Part shown: one piece after another, positions 28,972 through 39,260 of the stretch
Layout: each line of letters opens with the position of its first letter
Numbering within the stretch: position 1 is the first letter of the stretch
Source of the DNA: Eriocheir sinensis
Lineage: Eukaryota > Arthropoda > Malacostraca > Decapoda > Varunidae
DNA length: 64,000 bases
Assembly (NCBI RefSeq): GCF_024679095.1
Contig: NW_026111652.1
Span: forward strand, 163,501 to 227,500
Direction: 5' to 3'
Position numbers and translations under genes: made by a program
Notes under the pieces: generated by a model
The model's database searches: none
What the model was told of the DNA's origin: nothing
Seen by the model: the letters and a program-made list of their open reading frames with translations, nothing else

Positions 28972-30110
28972 AATTCCAAGGTGTGTGGGGGTGTTGAGAG
29001 GGATGAGGTGCTTGGCGCTGAGACGCTTGGTAACTGGGGAGAGGAGGCTGTGTGAGGTGCTTGTTTAGTGTCTCGATGAGGAGGGAGGTGACGGCTGTCT
29101 GCTCGGACAACTGGCGGTAGATCTTTTCGTGCCTTTCTTGGGCATGGGAGGCACGGCAGTTAGCTGTGGTGTGACCTTCGCGGTAGCAGTAGTCGCACCA
29201 GCTTAGCCAGCGGCAGGTGCCTCTAGTATGGCCACTCCTCTTGCAATGGTTGCAAAATTCTTTGGGAGTGGTCCTACTAGGGGAGGGCAGGGACAGGAGT
29301 GGAACAGGGTGTGGGCGCAAGGAAGTATAGGTGTTCCTGGGGCGGCTGTGGCGAGGTGTTCTGGGGGGAGGAGGATGACTTTGTCGCCGGGCGGGACTCT
29401 TGTTCCTCCGTGTGTCAGCGGTGTCTATGCCTTGGGGAGTGGGCAGGTTCTGGGCGTGACTTCTTCGCTTGCGATGGTCGTCTGAGCTCTGACCGCTCGG
29501 TGCTGAGGACCGGGGATTGGCCTGAGAGTCAGGTATAGTGTTGATGGGGATGGATGAGGAATTGGATGATGGGTAATCTTCCCTTGTGATGGTGGCTGCT
29601 GTGTTCTTGGGTACAGCGCCTGATGATATTTGGGTGTTTATTACGGATGTATCTCTGGGCGGGTCAACTGAGCTTGAGGGTGGGTTGAGTTGAGGTTTAA
29701 TTGTGTGAGGGGTTGATGCCTCAGCGGTGACAGGGGCAGGTCTTGAGGGGTTTGGGAGGGTATCAGGTAAATCACTTTGAGTAGTGGTGGAGACGGTGCC
29801 AGTGGAGGCTTTCTGGAGCTGACGCGGCTTGCCTGAGGTCCACCAGTCGTTTGCTCCGCGGTGGTGGGTGACGTGGTGCTTCCAATCCTTGTCAATGCTG
29901 TGTCCTCGGGCAGAGCAGGATGTGCTGGTGACGGTGAGGTTATTGAGGCTGCTCTGTGTGGCCGCGATGTAGTCGATGAAGTTCAGGATGGTTACTACCG
30001 CGTCACGGTTGTCAGCAATGTTTTCGGCGGTTTTGTCGAAAGAGGCGAAGGTGGACCTGTACCTCCTGTTCTCCTTCCTAAGCTGCTTGATGATGTTAAC
30101 CAGCTCGCCG
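28922..30110 (-). pseudogene. LINE 1 ORF1 fragment, gag-like with two CCHC knuckles
   Basis: The minus frame ending with TAA at 28,922-28,924 is open all the way to the 5' junction near 30,110 (about 396 codons) and lacks an ATG. The N-terminal part is charged and helix-prone (ELVNIIKQLRKENRRYR). A Ser/Thr/Pro-rich linker follows, then two zinc knuckles, CNHCKRSGHTRGTC and CDYCYREGHTTANC, near 29,170-29,250. Such ORF1 proteins bind element RNA. The missing start is explained by 5' truncation during insertion, not by a stop. Confidence 0.8.
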
Positions 30111-30535
30111 CTCTTTCTCTTCCTTTCCTCTCCCTTCTCTCTATCCTTCCTTTCTCTTATCTCCCTCTTTGTTCATCTTCCAACCCTTTCCCCTCCCTTT
30201 CTCTTTCTCTTCCTTTCCTCTCCCATCTCTCTATCCTTCCTTTCTCTTATCTCCCTCCTTATTCATCTTCCAACCCTTTCCCTTCCCTTCTCTTTCTCTT
30301 CCTTTCCTCTCCCTTCTCTCTATCCTTCCTTTCTATTATCTCCCTCTTTGTTCATCTTCCAACCCTTTCCCCTTCCTTTCTCTTTCTCTTCCTTTCCTCT
30401 CCCTTCTCTCTATCCTTCCCTTCTCTTATCTCCCTCTTTGCTCATCTTCCAACCCTCTCCCCTTCCTTTCTCTTTCTCTTCCTTTCCTCTCCTCTCCATC
30501 CTTCGTTTCTTTCATCCCCCTTTATCTGCTAGCCA
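30111..30535 (+). repeat. 89-bp pyrimidine-rich minisatellite, right block
   Basis: About 4.7 copies of the same unit as 25,341-26,052 (TTCATCTTCCAACCC words at about 30,172, 30,260, 30,351 and 30,440). Confidence 0.93.
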
Positions 30536-30766
30536 TCAACACCTAACCACCAGCATCTTCTACCTCTGTATCCATTTACCTTTCCTTTTCCCTCCCTTCC
30601 CCATTCACTTACCTTCCCTTTTCCCTCCCTTCTCTTCTTTCCCTTCACCTTCCCCTTCCCCCGTCTTCTAACCTACCATACTAACTACTAACCATCTATC
30701 TTACTAACTATCTCCTAACCACATCATCTTCTGACCGCCTCTCTACCGTCCCCAGCATCTCCTTAC
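30536..30766. other. Pyrimidine-rich spacer, intron side of the exon
   Basis: C/T-rich non-periodic DNA with ACTAACTACTAACCATCT words. No gene. On the minus strand it would be the start of the intron following the TMEM145-like exon. Confidence 0.5.
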
Positions 30767-30967
30767 CTTGTTGCTCTCACAGATGCTGACGGCGATGAAC
30801 CACCAGCGCTCCCGAAGACTCTTGAACTTGCGTACGCCCTTGCAGTGGTTGAAGGCCGTGTCGCCCGGCTCCCGCACCAACTCGCACTCGTGGTTGTTGG
30901 ATATGAGCGTGAGGTTGATCTTCTGGCGATTCCCCTTGATCAAGACGCCCTCCTTCTCTTCGCAAGT
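30767..30967 (-). CDS. TMEM145-like exon (GOLD-like luminal region), single internal exon
   Basis: On the minus strand CCCCAG precedes the exon and AACAAG is followed by GTAAGG, giving matching acceptor and donor sites around a 201-bp, 67-codon, phase 0/0 exon. Its translation contains INLTLISNNHECELV and the hallmark FKSLRERWWFIAVSICES. This aligns by memory with the N-terminal extracellular part of vertebrate TMEM145 (…VINLT…, SVRERWWYIALSKC), a GPR180/TMEM145 family (GpcrRhopsn4) seven-span membrane protein of uncertain function. The composition (balanced, codon-like) is unlike the repeats on either side. Neighbouring exons were not found in the window, so introns must be long. The gene runs right to left; upstream exons would lie beyond 30,967, downstream ones before 30,767. 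Confidence 0.82.
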
Positions 30968-31600
30968 CTGGGGAGGGTGAGGGAAGGGAGGGAGATGGAG
31001 GAAGAAAGGGAGAACGGTGAAGAATGGATAGGGTAGAGCAGAAGAAGGAAAGGGATTGACGAGGATGGAAAGAGAAAGGAAAGAAAGGGTTGTGAGGGAG
31101 ATGAGGAGAGGATTGGAAAAGAAGGTAAAGGAAAGGGAAAGGGAAGGGAAAGGAGAAAGAGAGGATGGTGAGGAATGGATAGAGTATAGCAGAAAAAGGA
31201 AAGGGATTGAAGAGCGTGGTAAGGGGGGGGGAAGATTGCTCCCTCTTGCACAAGGGAGCACGGGCCTTTGCCAAAGGCGGCCCGTAGCAGGGAGCCGACA
31301 GACCGACTCTATCGGCGATCGAAATCTAGCCGACCAAGTCTGTCTGTCGACGAGGACTGGCGTGTCTCTGGTGGTAAGGAAAAGGGAAAGGAAAGGAATG
31401 GTAGTGAGGGAGATGAGGAGAGGATTGTGAAGAAGGTATAGGAAAGGGAAAGGAAAGGGAGGGTAGAGAAAATTAGGATAGAGAAGGGAGAAAGGGAGGT
31501 TGGCGAAGAATGGCTAGGGTAGAGCAGAAGAAGGAAAGGGATTGAAGAGGATGGAAAGGGAAAGTAAAGGAAGGGTAGTGTGGGGTCTACGAGACAGTTT
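30968..31600. repeat. Purine-rich minisatellite upstream of the exon
   Basis: The plus strand is mostly A/G with a long, degenerate unit of roughly 170-190 bp marked by GAATGGATAGGGTAGAGCAG (31,020), GAATGGATAGAGTATAGCAG (31,171) and GAATGGCTAGGGTAGAGCAG (31,507). On the gene strand this is an extended pyrimidine tract leading into the splice acceptor at 30,968. Confidence 0.8.
31225..31370. mobile_element. 146-bp structured insertion with 9-bp target duplication (SINE- or MITE-like)
   Basis: A GC-rich, non-purine segment interrupts the purine array exactly between two copies of GTGGTAAGG (31,216-31,224 and 31,371-31,379). It contains consecutive hairpins: GCTCCCT pairing with AGGGAGC (about 31,238-31,259), CGGGCC pairing with GGCCCG around GCCTTTG/CAAAGGC (about 31,260-31,285), and GCCGA pairing with TCGGC (about 31,293-31,315). 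No ORF and no clear Pol III boxes. The family is not recognised. Confidence 0.6.
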
Positions 31601-31615
31601 TTGGGTCGGAAGTCG

Positions 31616-31835
31616 GTAAATATAACTAACAAAAATGGTGAACAGCGGTTTACGGACCTCTCCGAAGTGTTCTATAGGTGTTATCTCTAATATAACATAA
31701 CATAAAATGCATGGTGGCTGGTGGCCGCCTCGTTGTTAACCACGTAAAAAAAAAAGTAACGCTCAAAAGTTATTAACATAAATGATGTGCAGCGTGGTTA
31801 CGATCTACTCCGAATTGTTATATCTCTCTCTTAAA
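31616..31835. repeat. Diverged tandem duplication of about 150 bp
   Basis: TAACAAAAATGGTGAACAGC (31,626) and TAACATAAATGATGTGCAGC (31,776) begin two diverged copies, both continuing through a CTCCGAA word into TATCTCT. Confidence 0.5.
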
Positions 31836-32290
31836 CGTAGCTTCAGTGACAGTGTGTGGGGGCAGTGAACGGTATCGGACACAGCAAGCATACGCTGACA
31901 TCAGCGCGCGGCTTTTCCTGCCCCAGTGAGTCGAGTCAGCACACAGCCGCACCCGAGAGCACGCCACGCACCTCCACACAGCCCGCGCGCCCCGCCTCGC
32001 ACCTCCACACAACCAAGTTTCCTTGGAGGTGTCCAGGCATTTGTTTCTTCATACGACACAACTCGTCGTAGGTGCGCACTTATCTTCGCCAGGCAACTCG
32101 GACCTTTGAGGGTGACTGGTGGGCGTATATTGTCTGCCCGCCGCCCCTCCCACCACCGCTACCAGACGGGGGACGGCAGACCCTGCCACCCCTGCAGCCC
32201 TGCCCTTGCCACCGGCGAGGCGAAGGACGCGAGCGTGCTGAGTAGTGGGGTATCGAGTTGCTGTCTTCGAGGTTTTTAACACATTATAGC
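31836..32290. other. GC- and CpG-rich stretch, no assigned gene
   Basis: The only sizeable CpG-rich region outside the LTRs (many CGC/GCG words, about 31,890-32,240). Overlapping ORFs occur on both strands but none resembles a known protein. It could be a promoter or first exon of a host gene such as the TMEM145-like gene on the minus strand; no core promoter motif decides this. Confidence 0.35.
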
Positions 32291-32431
32291 TGACACTCAT
32301 TGATACGGTTTCAGTAATTACACCACTTGTAACATGATTTCAGGTGAATTACTATTATTATGTTCACGTGTTTAGGCGTGTGGGGCCGTATCTAATCTAT
32401 TAGATTTTTCAGCTGTTGATTTTTCTGGCGT

Positions 32432-32640
32432 GTGGATGTTTATTATTTTTCTTGAGTAACATGGTTACGCATTTTATGTATAATCATTCATTTTCTTTTC
32501 TCCTTTCTTTTTTGTATTTTATTGCACAGTGGAGATGTTTAATATTTTCTTGAGTAACATGGTTACGCATTTCATGTATAATCATTCATTTTCTTTTCTC
32601 CTTTCTTTTGTGTGTTTTATTGCACAGTGGAGACGTTTTG
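32432..32640. repeat. Two-copy 98-bp tandem repeat
   Basis: CTTGAGTAACATGGTTACGC occurs at 32,451 and 32,549 and both copies run through TTTATTGCACAGTGGAGA with few differences. Confidence 0.9.
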
Positions 32641-32989
32641 TCTTGCTAAGCCTCACTCATTATTCTTTTTCCTCTTTTATTATGCATTTTAAAAGCATCG
32701 GGGAGGAGTGAGCACATACTTAGCGGTGAATGATTATTACTTTACTTATTTTTGCAGCAATATTTTTTTTTTCTTTTACCATTTTACTCCTCATTTTACT
32801 AGTAACTCTTTTAATGGCAGAGAAACCTGACACGAGGACTATGAGGGGTGGGTTGAGAGAAAGAACAGTGCCGTCAAGGATAACGGTAACTGTTCTCATG
32901 TAAGGAGTGTAGCAGTCTTCAAAGGGTGCTTGCTCCTCCTACGCTGCATGTGCAACCAAGAGGTATTTACTTACCTTACTAATCCCACA
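32641..32989. other. Unassigned sequence
   Basis: No repeat, gene or signal recognised; T-rich around 32,760-32,790. Confidence 0.4.
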
Positions 32990-33568
32990 ATGGCTTCTGC
33001 CCCTAATCACCCGATAACAGCAACAGCAGTTAGGCCTTTCGCAGGGTAGCAAGGGAGGCAGATTGTTCCGCCAGGAACTTCTTGTTTCAAAGTGAGATTG
33101 TCATGGACATTTCATTCGTGTCAAATCCGGGAGATAAAATATCTCTCAGCCGCTCGAAGGTCAATCCCGGGAACGGGAACGCCGGCCCTCATAAACAGGA
33201 GCGCGTTCACAGGACGGAAGGATTATGATGCGTTTCGGTCACTTTTTCTTGAAACATTTGGGGAAGATGGGCAACACAGCCTCGTAAAGGGTATAAATTT
33301 TGCTGTGGACACTGTGCAAACGAGTGGCCTTTTTAATAGGCCAGTGGACGCCTATAGGCTATCTACTGATTTGATCTCGTGTTTTAAACAGGGAAACTAG
33401 ACAGATGGAGAAACCATTTATGTAGCTAATGCTAGATTATTACTAGAGTTCCTTATGTACATGATTGTCCTTAAAGTTCCTCTTCGAAGGAGTGCAGCAT
33501 CCCTTGACTACAGCCCCACTGGCAACCTACACGGTTTTATCAGCCAACTTTTATGGCATTTAAAGTAA
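32990..33568 (+). pseudogene. Decayed gag-like reading frame
   Basis: ATG at 32,990 opens a frame of 193 codons ending at TAA 33,566-33,568, interrupted by TAG at 33,047 and TAG at 33,398. Between them the text ITATAVRPFAG, DYDAFRSLFLETFGEDGQ and RSAASLDYSP has the feel of an LTR-element gag capsid region, with an aromatic-rich helix ahead of a TFG motif. No zinc knuckle, pol or LTR is adjacent, so it is either a relic of an element or a domesticated gag fragment that has decayed. The segment between about 33,075 and 33,180 may contain a frame change. The assignment is a pattern-based inference. Confidence 0.4.
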
Positions 33569-33876
33569 TTTTGGGTCCTTTTTGAAGCTTCGTTTGCCGT
33601 CGACACGTTCGTCGGGGAGGGGGGCCTTCGCGACCCTCTGACCTAAACCTTTTTGGGTGTCACCAGCGGTAATAAAAAATTCCGTGGTGTGTTCTTTTAC
33701 CCGTGGTTTAGGCAGAAATAGTCAGATAAATAGGTGGTTGGAAATTTGAGCTTTACGATTTTTTTTTCGCACAGAATGGTGCATAGTGATCGTCTCCAAA
33801 GACTAGCGCCGGCTTGAGGTTCAGCCTGACGCTGCTTTGTGTATCTTTCCACCACACGACTATAACCTGCATCCTC
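33569..33876. other. Unassigned sequence before LINE 2
   Basis: No gene or repeat recognised. CGTCGACACGTTCGTCGGGG near 33,600 is CpG-rich. Confidence 0.4.
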
Positions 33877-33886
33877 GCATCTTTTT

Positions 33887-36800
33887 TTTTTTTTTTTTTT
33901 TTACAGCTAAGGAGACAGCTCAAGGGCGCAAAGAAAAAAAAAAGAAAAAAAGGCCCGCTACTCACTGCTCCCGAACAGAGGTTAAAGGAGTGTCCAAAAT
34001 CAGAGGTTAATTTCGGGAGGAGAGGTGTCCTGATACCCTCCTCTTGAAAGAGTTCAAGTCGTAGGCAAGAGGAAATACAGATGAAGGAAGATTGTTCCAG
34101 AGTTTACCAGCGTGAGGGATGAAAGAGAGAAGATGCTGGTTAACTCTTACATAAGGGGTTTGGACAGTATAGGGATGAGCATGAGTAGAAAGTCGAGTGC
34201 AGCGGGGCCGCGGGAGGGGGGGAGGCATGCAGTTAGCAAGTTCAGAAGAGCAGTCAGCGTGGAAATATCGATAGAAGATAGAAAGAGAGGCAACATTGCG
34301 GCGGAATTTAAGAGGTAGAAGACTATCAGTATGAGGAGGAGAGCTGATGAGACGAAGAGCCTTAGCCTCCACTCTGTCCAGAAGAGCTGTGTGAGTGGAG
34401 CCCCCCCACACATGAGATGCATACTCCATACGAGGGCGGACAAGGCCCTGTATGGACAGCAACTGTGCAGGGGAGAAGAACTGGCGGAGACGGTACAGAA
34501 CGCCCAGCCTCGAGGAAGCTGATTTAGTAAGAGATGAGATATGAAGTTTCCAGTTAAGATTTTGAGTTAAGGATAGACCGAGGATGTTTAGTGTTGAGGA
34601 AGGTGATAGCTGGGTGTTGTCAAAGAATAGGGGATAGTTGTTTTGAAGATCGTGTCGAGAGGATAGGTGGAGAAATTGTGTTTTTGAGGCGTTGAAGGAC
34701 ACCAGGTTCTTCTTGCCCCAATCGGAAATAATAGTAAGGCCTGAGGCTAAGCGTTCTGCAGCCTCCAGCCTTGAGTCGTTAAGTTCCTGAAGGGTGGGTC
34801 TTCTATTAAAAGAAGTTGAATAATGCAGAGTGGAATCATCGGCGTAGGAATGGATAGGACAGTTCGTTTTGGAAAGAAGATCATCAATGAACAACAGAAA
34901 AAGAGTGGGAGATAGGACAGAACCCTGTGGGACACCACTGTTAATAGATTTAGGGGAAGAACAGTGACCGTCTACCACGGCAGAAATAGAACGGTCAGAA
35001 AGGAGACTGGAGATAAAGGTACAGAGAGAAGGATAGAAACCGTAGGAGGGTAGTTTAGAAAGCAAAGATTTGTGCCAGACCCTATCAAAAGCTTTTGATA
35101 TGTCCAGCGCAATAGCAAAAGTTTCACCGAAACGGGTAAGAGAGGATGACCAAGAGTCAGTTAAGAGGGCTAGGAGATCACCAGTAGAACGCCCCTTGCG
35201 GAACCCATACTGGTGATCAGATAGAAGGTCAGAAGTGGAAAGGTGCTTTTGAATCTTCCGGTTAAGGATTGATTCAAAAGCTTTAGATAGACAAGAAAGT
35301 AAAGCAATAGGACGGTAGTTTGAGGGATTGGAGCGGTCACCCTTCTTAGGTACAGGCTGTATGAAGGCATACTTCCAGCAAGAAGGAAAGGTAGATGTTG
35401 ACAGGCAGAGCCGAAAGAGTTTGACCAGGCAGGGTGACAGCACGGAGGCACAGTTTTTAAGGACAATAGGAGGCACTCCATCAGGTCCATAAGCCTTCTG
35501 AGGATTGAGGCCAGAGAGGGCATAGAAAACATCATTTTGAAGAATCTTTATAACAGGCATAAAGGAGTCAGAGGGGGGATGAGTAGGAGGAATATGCCCA
35601 GAATCGTCCAGAGTGGAGTTTTAGAAAAGTTTGAGAGAAGAGTTCAGCCTAGAGATAGATGAGACGGCAGTGTTGCCAGGACTGAGGAGTGGAGGAAAGA
35701 TGAAGAAGTGAAGTTGGAGGAGATGTTTTTGGCTAGATGCCAGAAGTCACGGGAAGAGTTAGAGAAAGCAAGGTTTTGACATTTTCTATTAATGAAAGAA
35801 TTTTTGGCTAGTCGGAGAATAGATTTGGCACGATTTCGGGCAGAAATGTAAAGTTCATAATTAGCATTAGTTTGAAGGCTCTGGTACCTTTTGTGAGCTA
35901 CCTCTCTATCATTGACAGCACGAGAACAAGCATGATTAAACCAAGGCTTTTTAGCGTGAGGAGTAGAGAAAGAACGAGGAATGTATGCCTCCATTCCAGA
36001 GACAATCACCTCTGTGATGCGCTGAGCACACACAGAGGGGTCTCTATCCTGGAAGCAATAATCATTCCACGGGAAATCGGAAAAGTACATCCTCAGGTCG
36101 TCCCACCGAGCTGAAGCAAAATGCCAGAAGCATCGCCTCTTCGGTGGGTCCAGAGGGTGTACAGGAGCGATAGGACAGGATGCAGAAATAAGATTGTGAT
36201 CGGAGGAGCCCAACGGAGAGAACAGTTTGACAGAATAAGCAGAAGGGTTTGAGGTAAGGAAGAGGTCTAGAATGTTGGGCCGATCTCCAAGACGGTCGGG
36301 AATACGTGTAGGGTGCTGGACCAACTGCTCTAGGTCGTTGAGGATAGCAAAGTTGTAGGCTTGTTCACCAGGGTGGTCAGTGAAAGAGGATGAAAGCCAA
36401 AGCTGGTGGTGAACATTGAAATCTCCTAGGATGGAGATTTCAGCGAAGGGAGAGTGGGTCAAGATGTGCTCCACTTTAGAATTCAAATAGTCAAAGAATT
36501 TTACATAGTTGGTAGAGTTAGGTGAGAGATAAACAGCACAGATGTATTTAGTAATAGAATGACAGTGAAGTCTTAACCAGATGGTGGAAAATTCAGAAGA
36601 GTCAAGGTCGTGGGCACGAGAGCAAGTGATGTCGTTGCGCACGTAGGCGCAACATCCAGCTTTGGATTGAAATTTAGGATAGAGATAGTAGGAGGGAACA
36701 GAGTAGAGATTGCTGTCAGTAGCCTCAGAAATCTGTGTTTCGGTAAGGAAGAGAAGGTGAGGTTTAGAGGAGGAGAGATGATGTTCCACAGAATGAAAAT

Positions 36801-37193
36801 TAGAGCGAAGACCGCGAATGTTGCAGAAATTGAGAAGAAAGAGGTTCGAGGAGTTATCAAGACACCTCTCGGGTCGGCAGCCAGAAGGGGAGTCCTCCCT
36901 GGGGGAATTTGTGGTCCCCCCCCCAGTCGGGGACTCCGAGGCTTGATGTATGTGCGCCATTTTGAAATTTTAATTTTGGGAAAAGGTGTATATGTTGTGT
37001 GAATGCAGTGTGGTGTGGATAGAGAGAGGATCTGTCTTTAGAGAGCATGCTGAACTACTCTCCAGTGTTGGTGAGACAATAGGGAAACGGTTAGTGAGGA
37101 CATGGGAAGGGTCTTTGGAGGGCTTCAGCTCCCTTCTCACCTCCCATATATACCTCATCTACTAATTTATGTTTGGTTCCTAAGCTTTTGCCT
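33887..37193 (-). mobile_element. Non-LTR retrotransposon (LINE 2), probably full length
   Basis: Minus-strand element whose poly(A) tail appears as a T run from 33,882. GCATCTTTTT occurs at 33,877-33,886 and again at 37,194-37,203, a plausible 10-bp target duplication although its last bases merge with the tail. A single coding region (endonuclease then RT) occupies 34,007-36,960; no ORF1 was seen in the 230-bp 5' leader. A 5'-truncated sister copy lies at about 40,369-40,830. It belongs to the Jockey/CR1-like superfamily by domain content. Confidence 0.85.
34007..36960 (-). pseudogene. LINE 2 ORF2: endonuclease-reverse transcriptase with a frameshift and a stop
   Basis: ATG at 36,958-36,960. 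The APE endonuclease occupies roughly residues 40-270 ([40 protein letters not shown]). The frame shifts near 35,695; the old frame stops at 35,644. The new frame meets TAA at 35,621-35,623 before the RT: AYGPDGVPPIVLK, NYRPIALLSCLSK, HQYGFRKGRSTGDLL, DISKAFDRVWHKSLL, VPQGSVLSPTLF and active site SYADDST. The C-terminus ends RVSGHLSSRN at 34,007. Both lesions lie in the linker between endonuclease and RT. The enzyme would carry out target-primed reverse transcription; this copy cannot make an intact one. Confidence 0.9.
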
Positions 37194-37247
37194 GCATCTT
37201 TTTCATGCGAGAAGGGGAGTGCTTGAGTAATACTTTTCACTCTAACC

Positions 37248-37452
37248 CAGTGGTGTCCAAACTTTTTCGCCTGTTGTACCCTGTATTACCTTCTCCTACT
37301 GTTACGTACCCTCCATGACTGATTAAACTCAATTATGTTATATTATATTTATATTATATTATATTATATTTAGGTACATGTATATTAGGCGTCCTTCCTA
37401 GGTACTCGTCCCTCCCTCTCTCCTTTCCTTCATAGATCATGGGAAGTTTCTG

Positions 37453-37525
<73 letters not shown>

Positions 37526-37602
37526 CATCGTCTTTTCACGTACCTCTTTGATCTATGCTGCGTACCCCCAGGGGTACGCGGACCCCAGTTTGGACAACAC
37601 TG
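37248..37602. mobile_element. hAT-type MITE containing a (GT)n array
   Basis: CAGTGGTGTCCAAACT (37,248-37,263) and AGTTTGGACAACACTG (37,587-37,602) form 16-bp terminal inverted repeats with one mismatch. CAG ends and a CCAAACT core are typical of hAT elements. TCTAACCC occurs on each side (37,241-37,248 and 37,607-37,614), the 8-bp length expected for hAT, though the right copy is offset four bases from the terminus. Inside are GTACCC words in both orientations and the GT array. No transposase ORF. Confidence 0.65.
37454..37525. repeat. (GT)n microsatellite
   Basis: About 72 bp of GT; produces a spurious Cys/Val ORF. Confidence 0.97.
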
Positions 37603-37614
37603 CGAGTCTAACCC

Positions 37615-38850
37615 ACTATTTTCTTTTATTGCTGAGTTGATGCAAGGCAGTCAGTCTTCTTAATTTAATTGGAGCCGTAATAACCGAGGGTGTAGACTAA
37701 CAGAGGGATAGGTACAATTTAACCTTGAACCTCATGTGCTTCTGCTTAAAACATACTTTTTCTCTGCACTGACAGACTTAACTTAACTCGAGCAGATGCT
37801 GTCCCTAACTTTTATCGTAACCAGCGTGTGAATATCTGTAAGCTTTGGAGGTAAGCAGACAAGTCTTACTTACCCTTACTTGACACACCACTGTTACCCG
37901 TTACGGGAATTATTTTTGGTGTCAAAGATGTCAGTCATCCACGTTCGTTACGATCGAGGGATAGGTGGAAATTTGTCTTTTTCATTTGATGTTTATTAAT
38001 GCTGGAATTATTTTAATCAATTATGCTGGAATTGTATATTTCAGTGAGATTTGTTACAACAGTGATTTCACAACTTAGTGACAGGATTTTCTTTTATAGT
38101 ACTGTAGACCTGTAAAACGAAGTATTAGGAGTTAGTGGTGCTGACTGCCGATGCTTCTAAGGTTCTCCAGACTTGTCCTTGTTATCACATTGTAACTATT
38201 AGGAGACTCTACGGATAACATTACCTCTTTTCACACAACCTTATCTATTGTTGTAAACCCCACCCGTCTCGAAGGCGTGCCGAGGGTAACGACACTGGCA
38301 ATTAATTGTCACGCAACGGATGAGTGTTTCTCTGCGACAGTTTTGTGACCAGGTGTGACTCGAAGGTTCAGTGTGTAGCAGATCTTCTTCAAGGATTGTT
38401 CCTTTTTCTTTTCACTATTCCAAATAGCTCCATTACCATGTATCCTAATGACAGTTTAGTCAATTTAATTTTACTAGGATGTATCATGTAAATAATTTTT
38501 CGAGCTATTATTTTGTTTTCTCGGAATAGTACTGAGCTTCCATGTCCACGACTCTTGCCAAGTTTACCTCGCCCTGTATGTACTTTGCCCATTTCTTGTT
38601 ACTTCCATGATTATTTTTAATTATCATTGGCATTTCCCGATGCTGTATCGTTAGGCGGGCTCTGACTTGCATATATATATTTTTTTTAATGCAATAACAG
38701 GACCTCGTTTAACTAGTACACATTGTGCGACTGTAACATGGGTAGGTACACTACTTTTAAAGGTCGGGTGAGTCGCGAGGTCGCGACTTTTAGAAAACCG
38801 AGCGATGTAATGTGTATATTATAATGTACATGTGTATGTATGACTGTACG
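37615..38850. other. Unassigned sequence, no gene seen
   Basis: Balanced composition with scattered stops in all frames. A 67-codon minus ORF at 38,389-38,592 resembles nothing known. GTAGACCTGTAAAACG and similar words show no repeat. Confidence 0.4.
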
Positions 38851-39260
38851 TGTGGCGACACCCGGTCGGTGTCGCACAACAGGATGTCTAACAACACGTC
38901 GTGCTTTTGGCCGTGGGAAGCTGTGATGAACTGACACTAGGATCAGCAAATGATGACTTTCATCAACAGTCATCAACCGGAACCCACACCCTTCCGGACG
39001 AACTACAAGCAAATAAAACGGGCGAACAACGCTGAGAAGAAGAGAGAAGACGGGTGACGGGCAGGCGAGCGGTGCTCTGCCGCCCCGCGCCCTGCAGCGG
39101 TGTGGCTGTCTCTGATTTCGTGCGTCTCGCTCACGTAAACTGTAAACCTTATGTAGTACAACTGTTAATATAGTTAAAATACATTTGGTATTTGTATTAA
39201 CCTGAGAGAGAGAACTAAAGTGAACTAAAGTGAACTTATAACGGCTACCGCTCGGCCACA
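38851..39260. other. Possible solo LTR or regulatory-rich segment
   Basis: Starts TGTGGCGACACC and ends GCTCGGCCACA, giving TG...CA ends with a 6-bp inverted match TGTGGC/GCCACA. It contains AATAAA (39,013-39,018) and a perfect hairpin GCGACACC/GGTGTCGC at 38,854-38,874. No matching target duplication was found, so the LTR idea is weak. A 182-codon minus ORF (38,713-39,261) covers it but has no recognisable motif. Confidence 0.25.

Larger units (their letters stand above)
26053..30110 (-). mobile_element. Non-LTR retrotransposon (LINE 1), 5'-truncated, in the 89-bp array
   Basis: A 4.06-kb minus-strand element with an A-rich 3' tail (seen as TTTTTTTATTTTATTTAAAC from about 26,053). ORF2 encodes an APE-type endonuclease and RT; ORF1 has two CCHC knuckles. 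CTCTTT occurs at both junctions (26,047-26,052 and 30,111-30,116), a candidate target duplication, though it also fits the local repeat. ORF1 is open right up to the 5' junction without a start codon, so the element is 5'-truncated inside ORF1. Its domain set (no RNase H after RT) fits the Jockey/CR1 superfamily; the clade is not resolved here. Confidence 0.9.

Noticed and set aside
31818..32300. First exon of the TMEM145-like gene in the GC-rich block
   Set aside because: No signal-peptide-like frame with a splice donor could be identified on the minus strand, so only a GC-rich region is reported.
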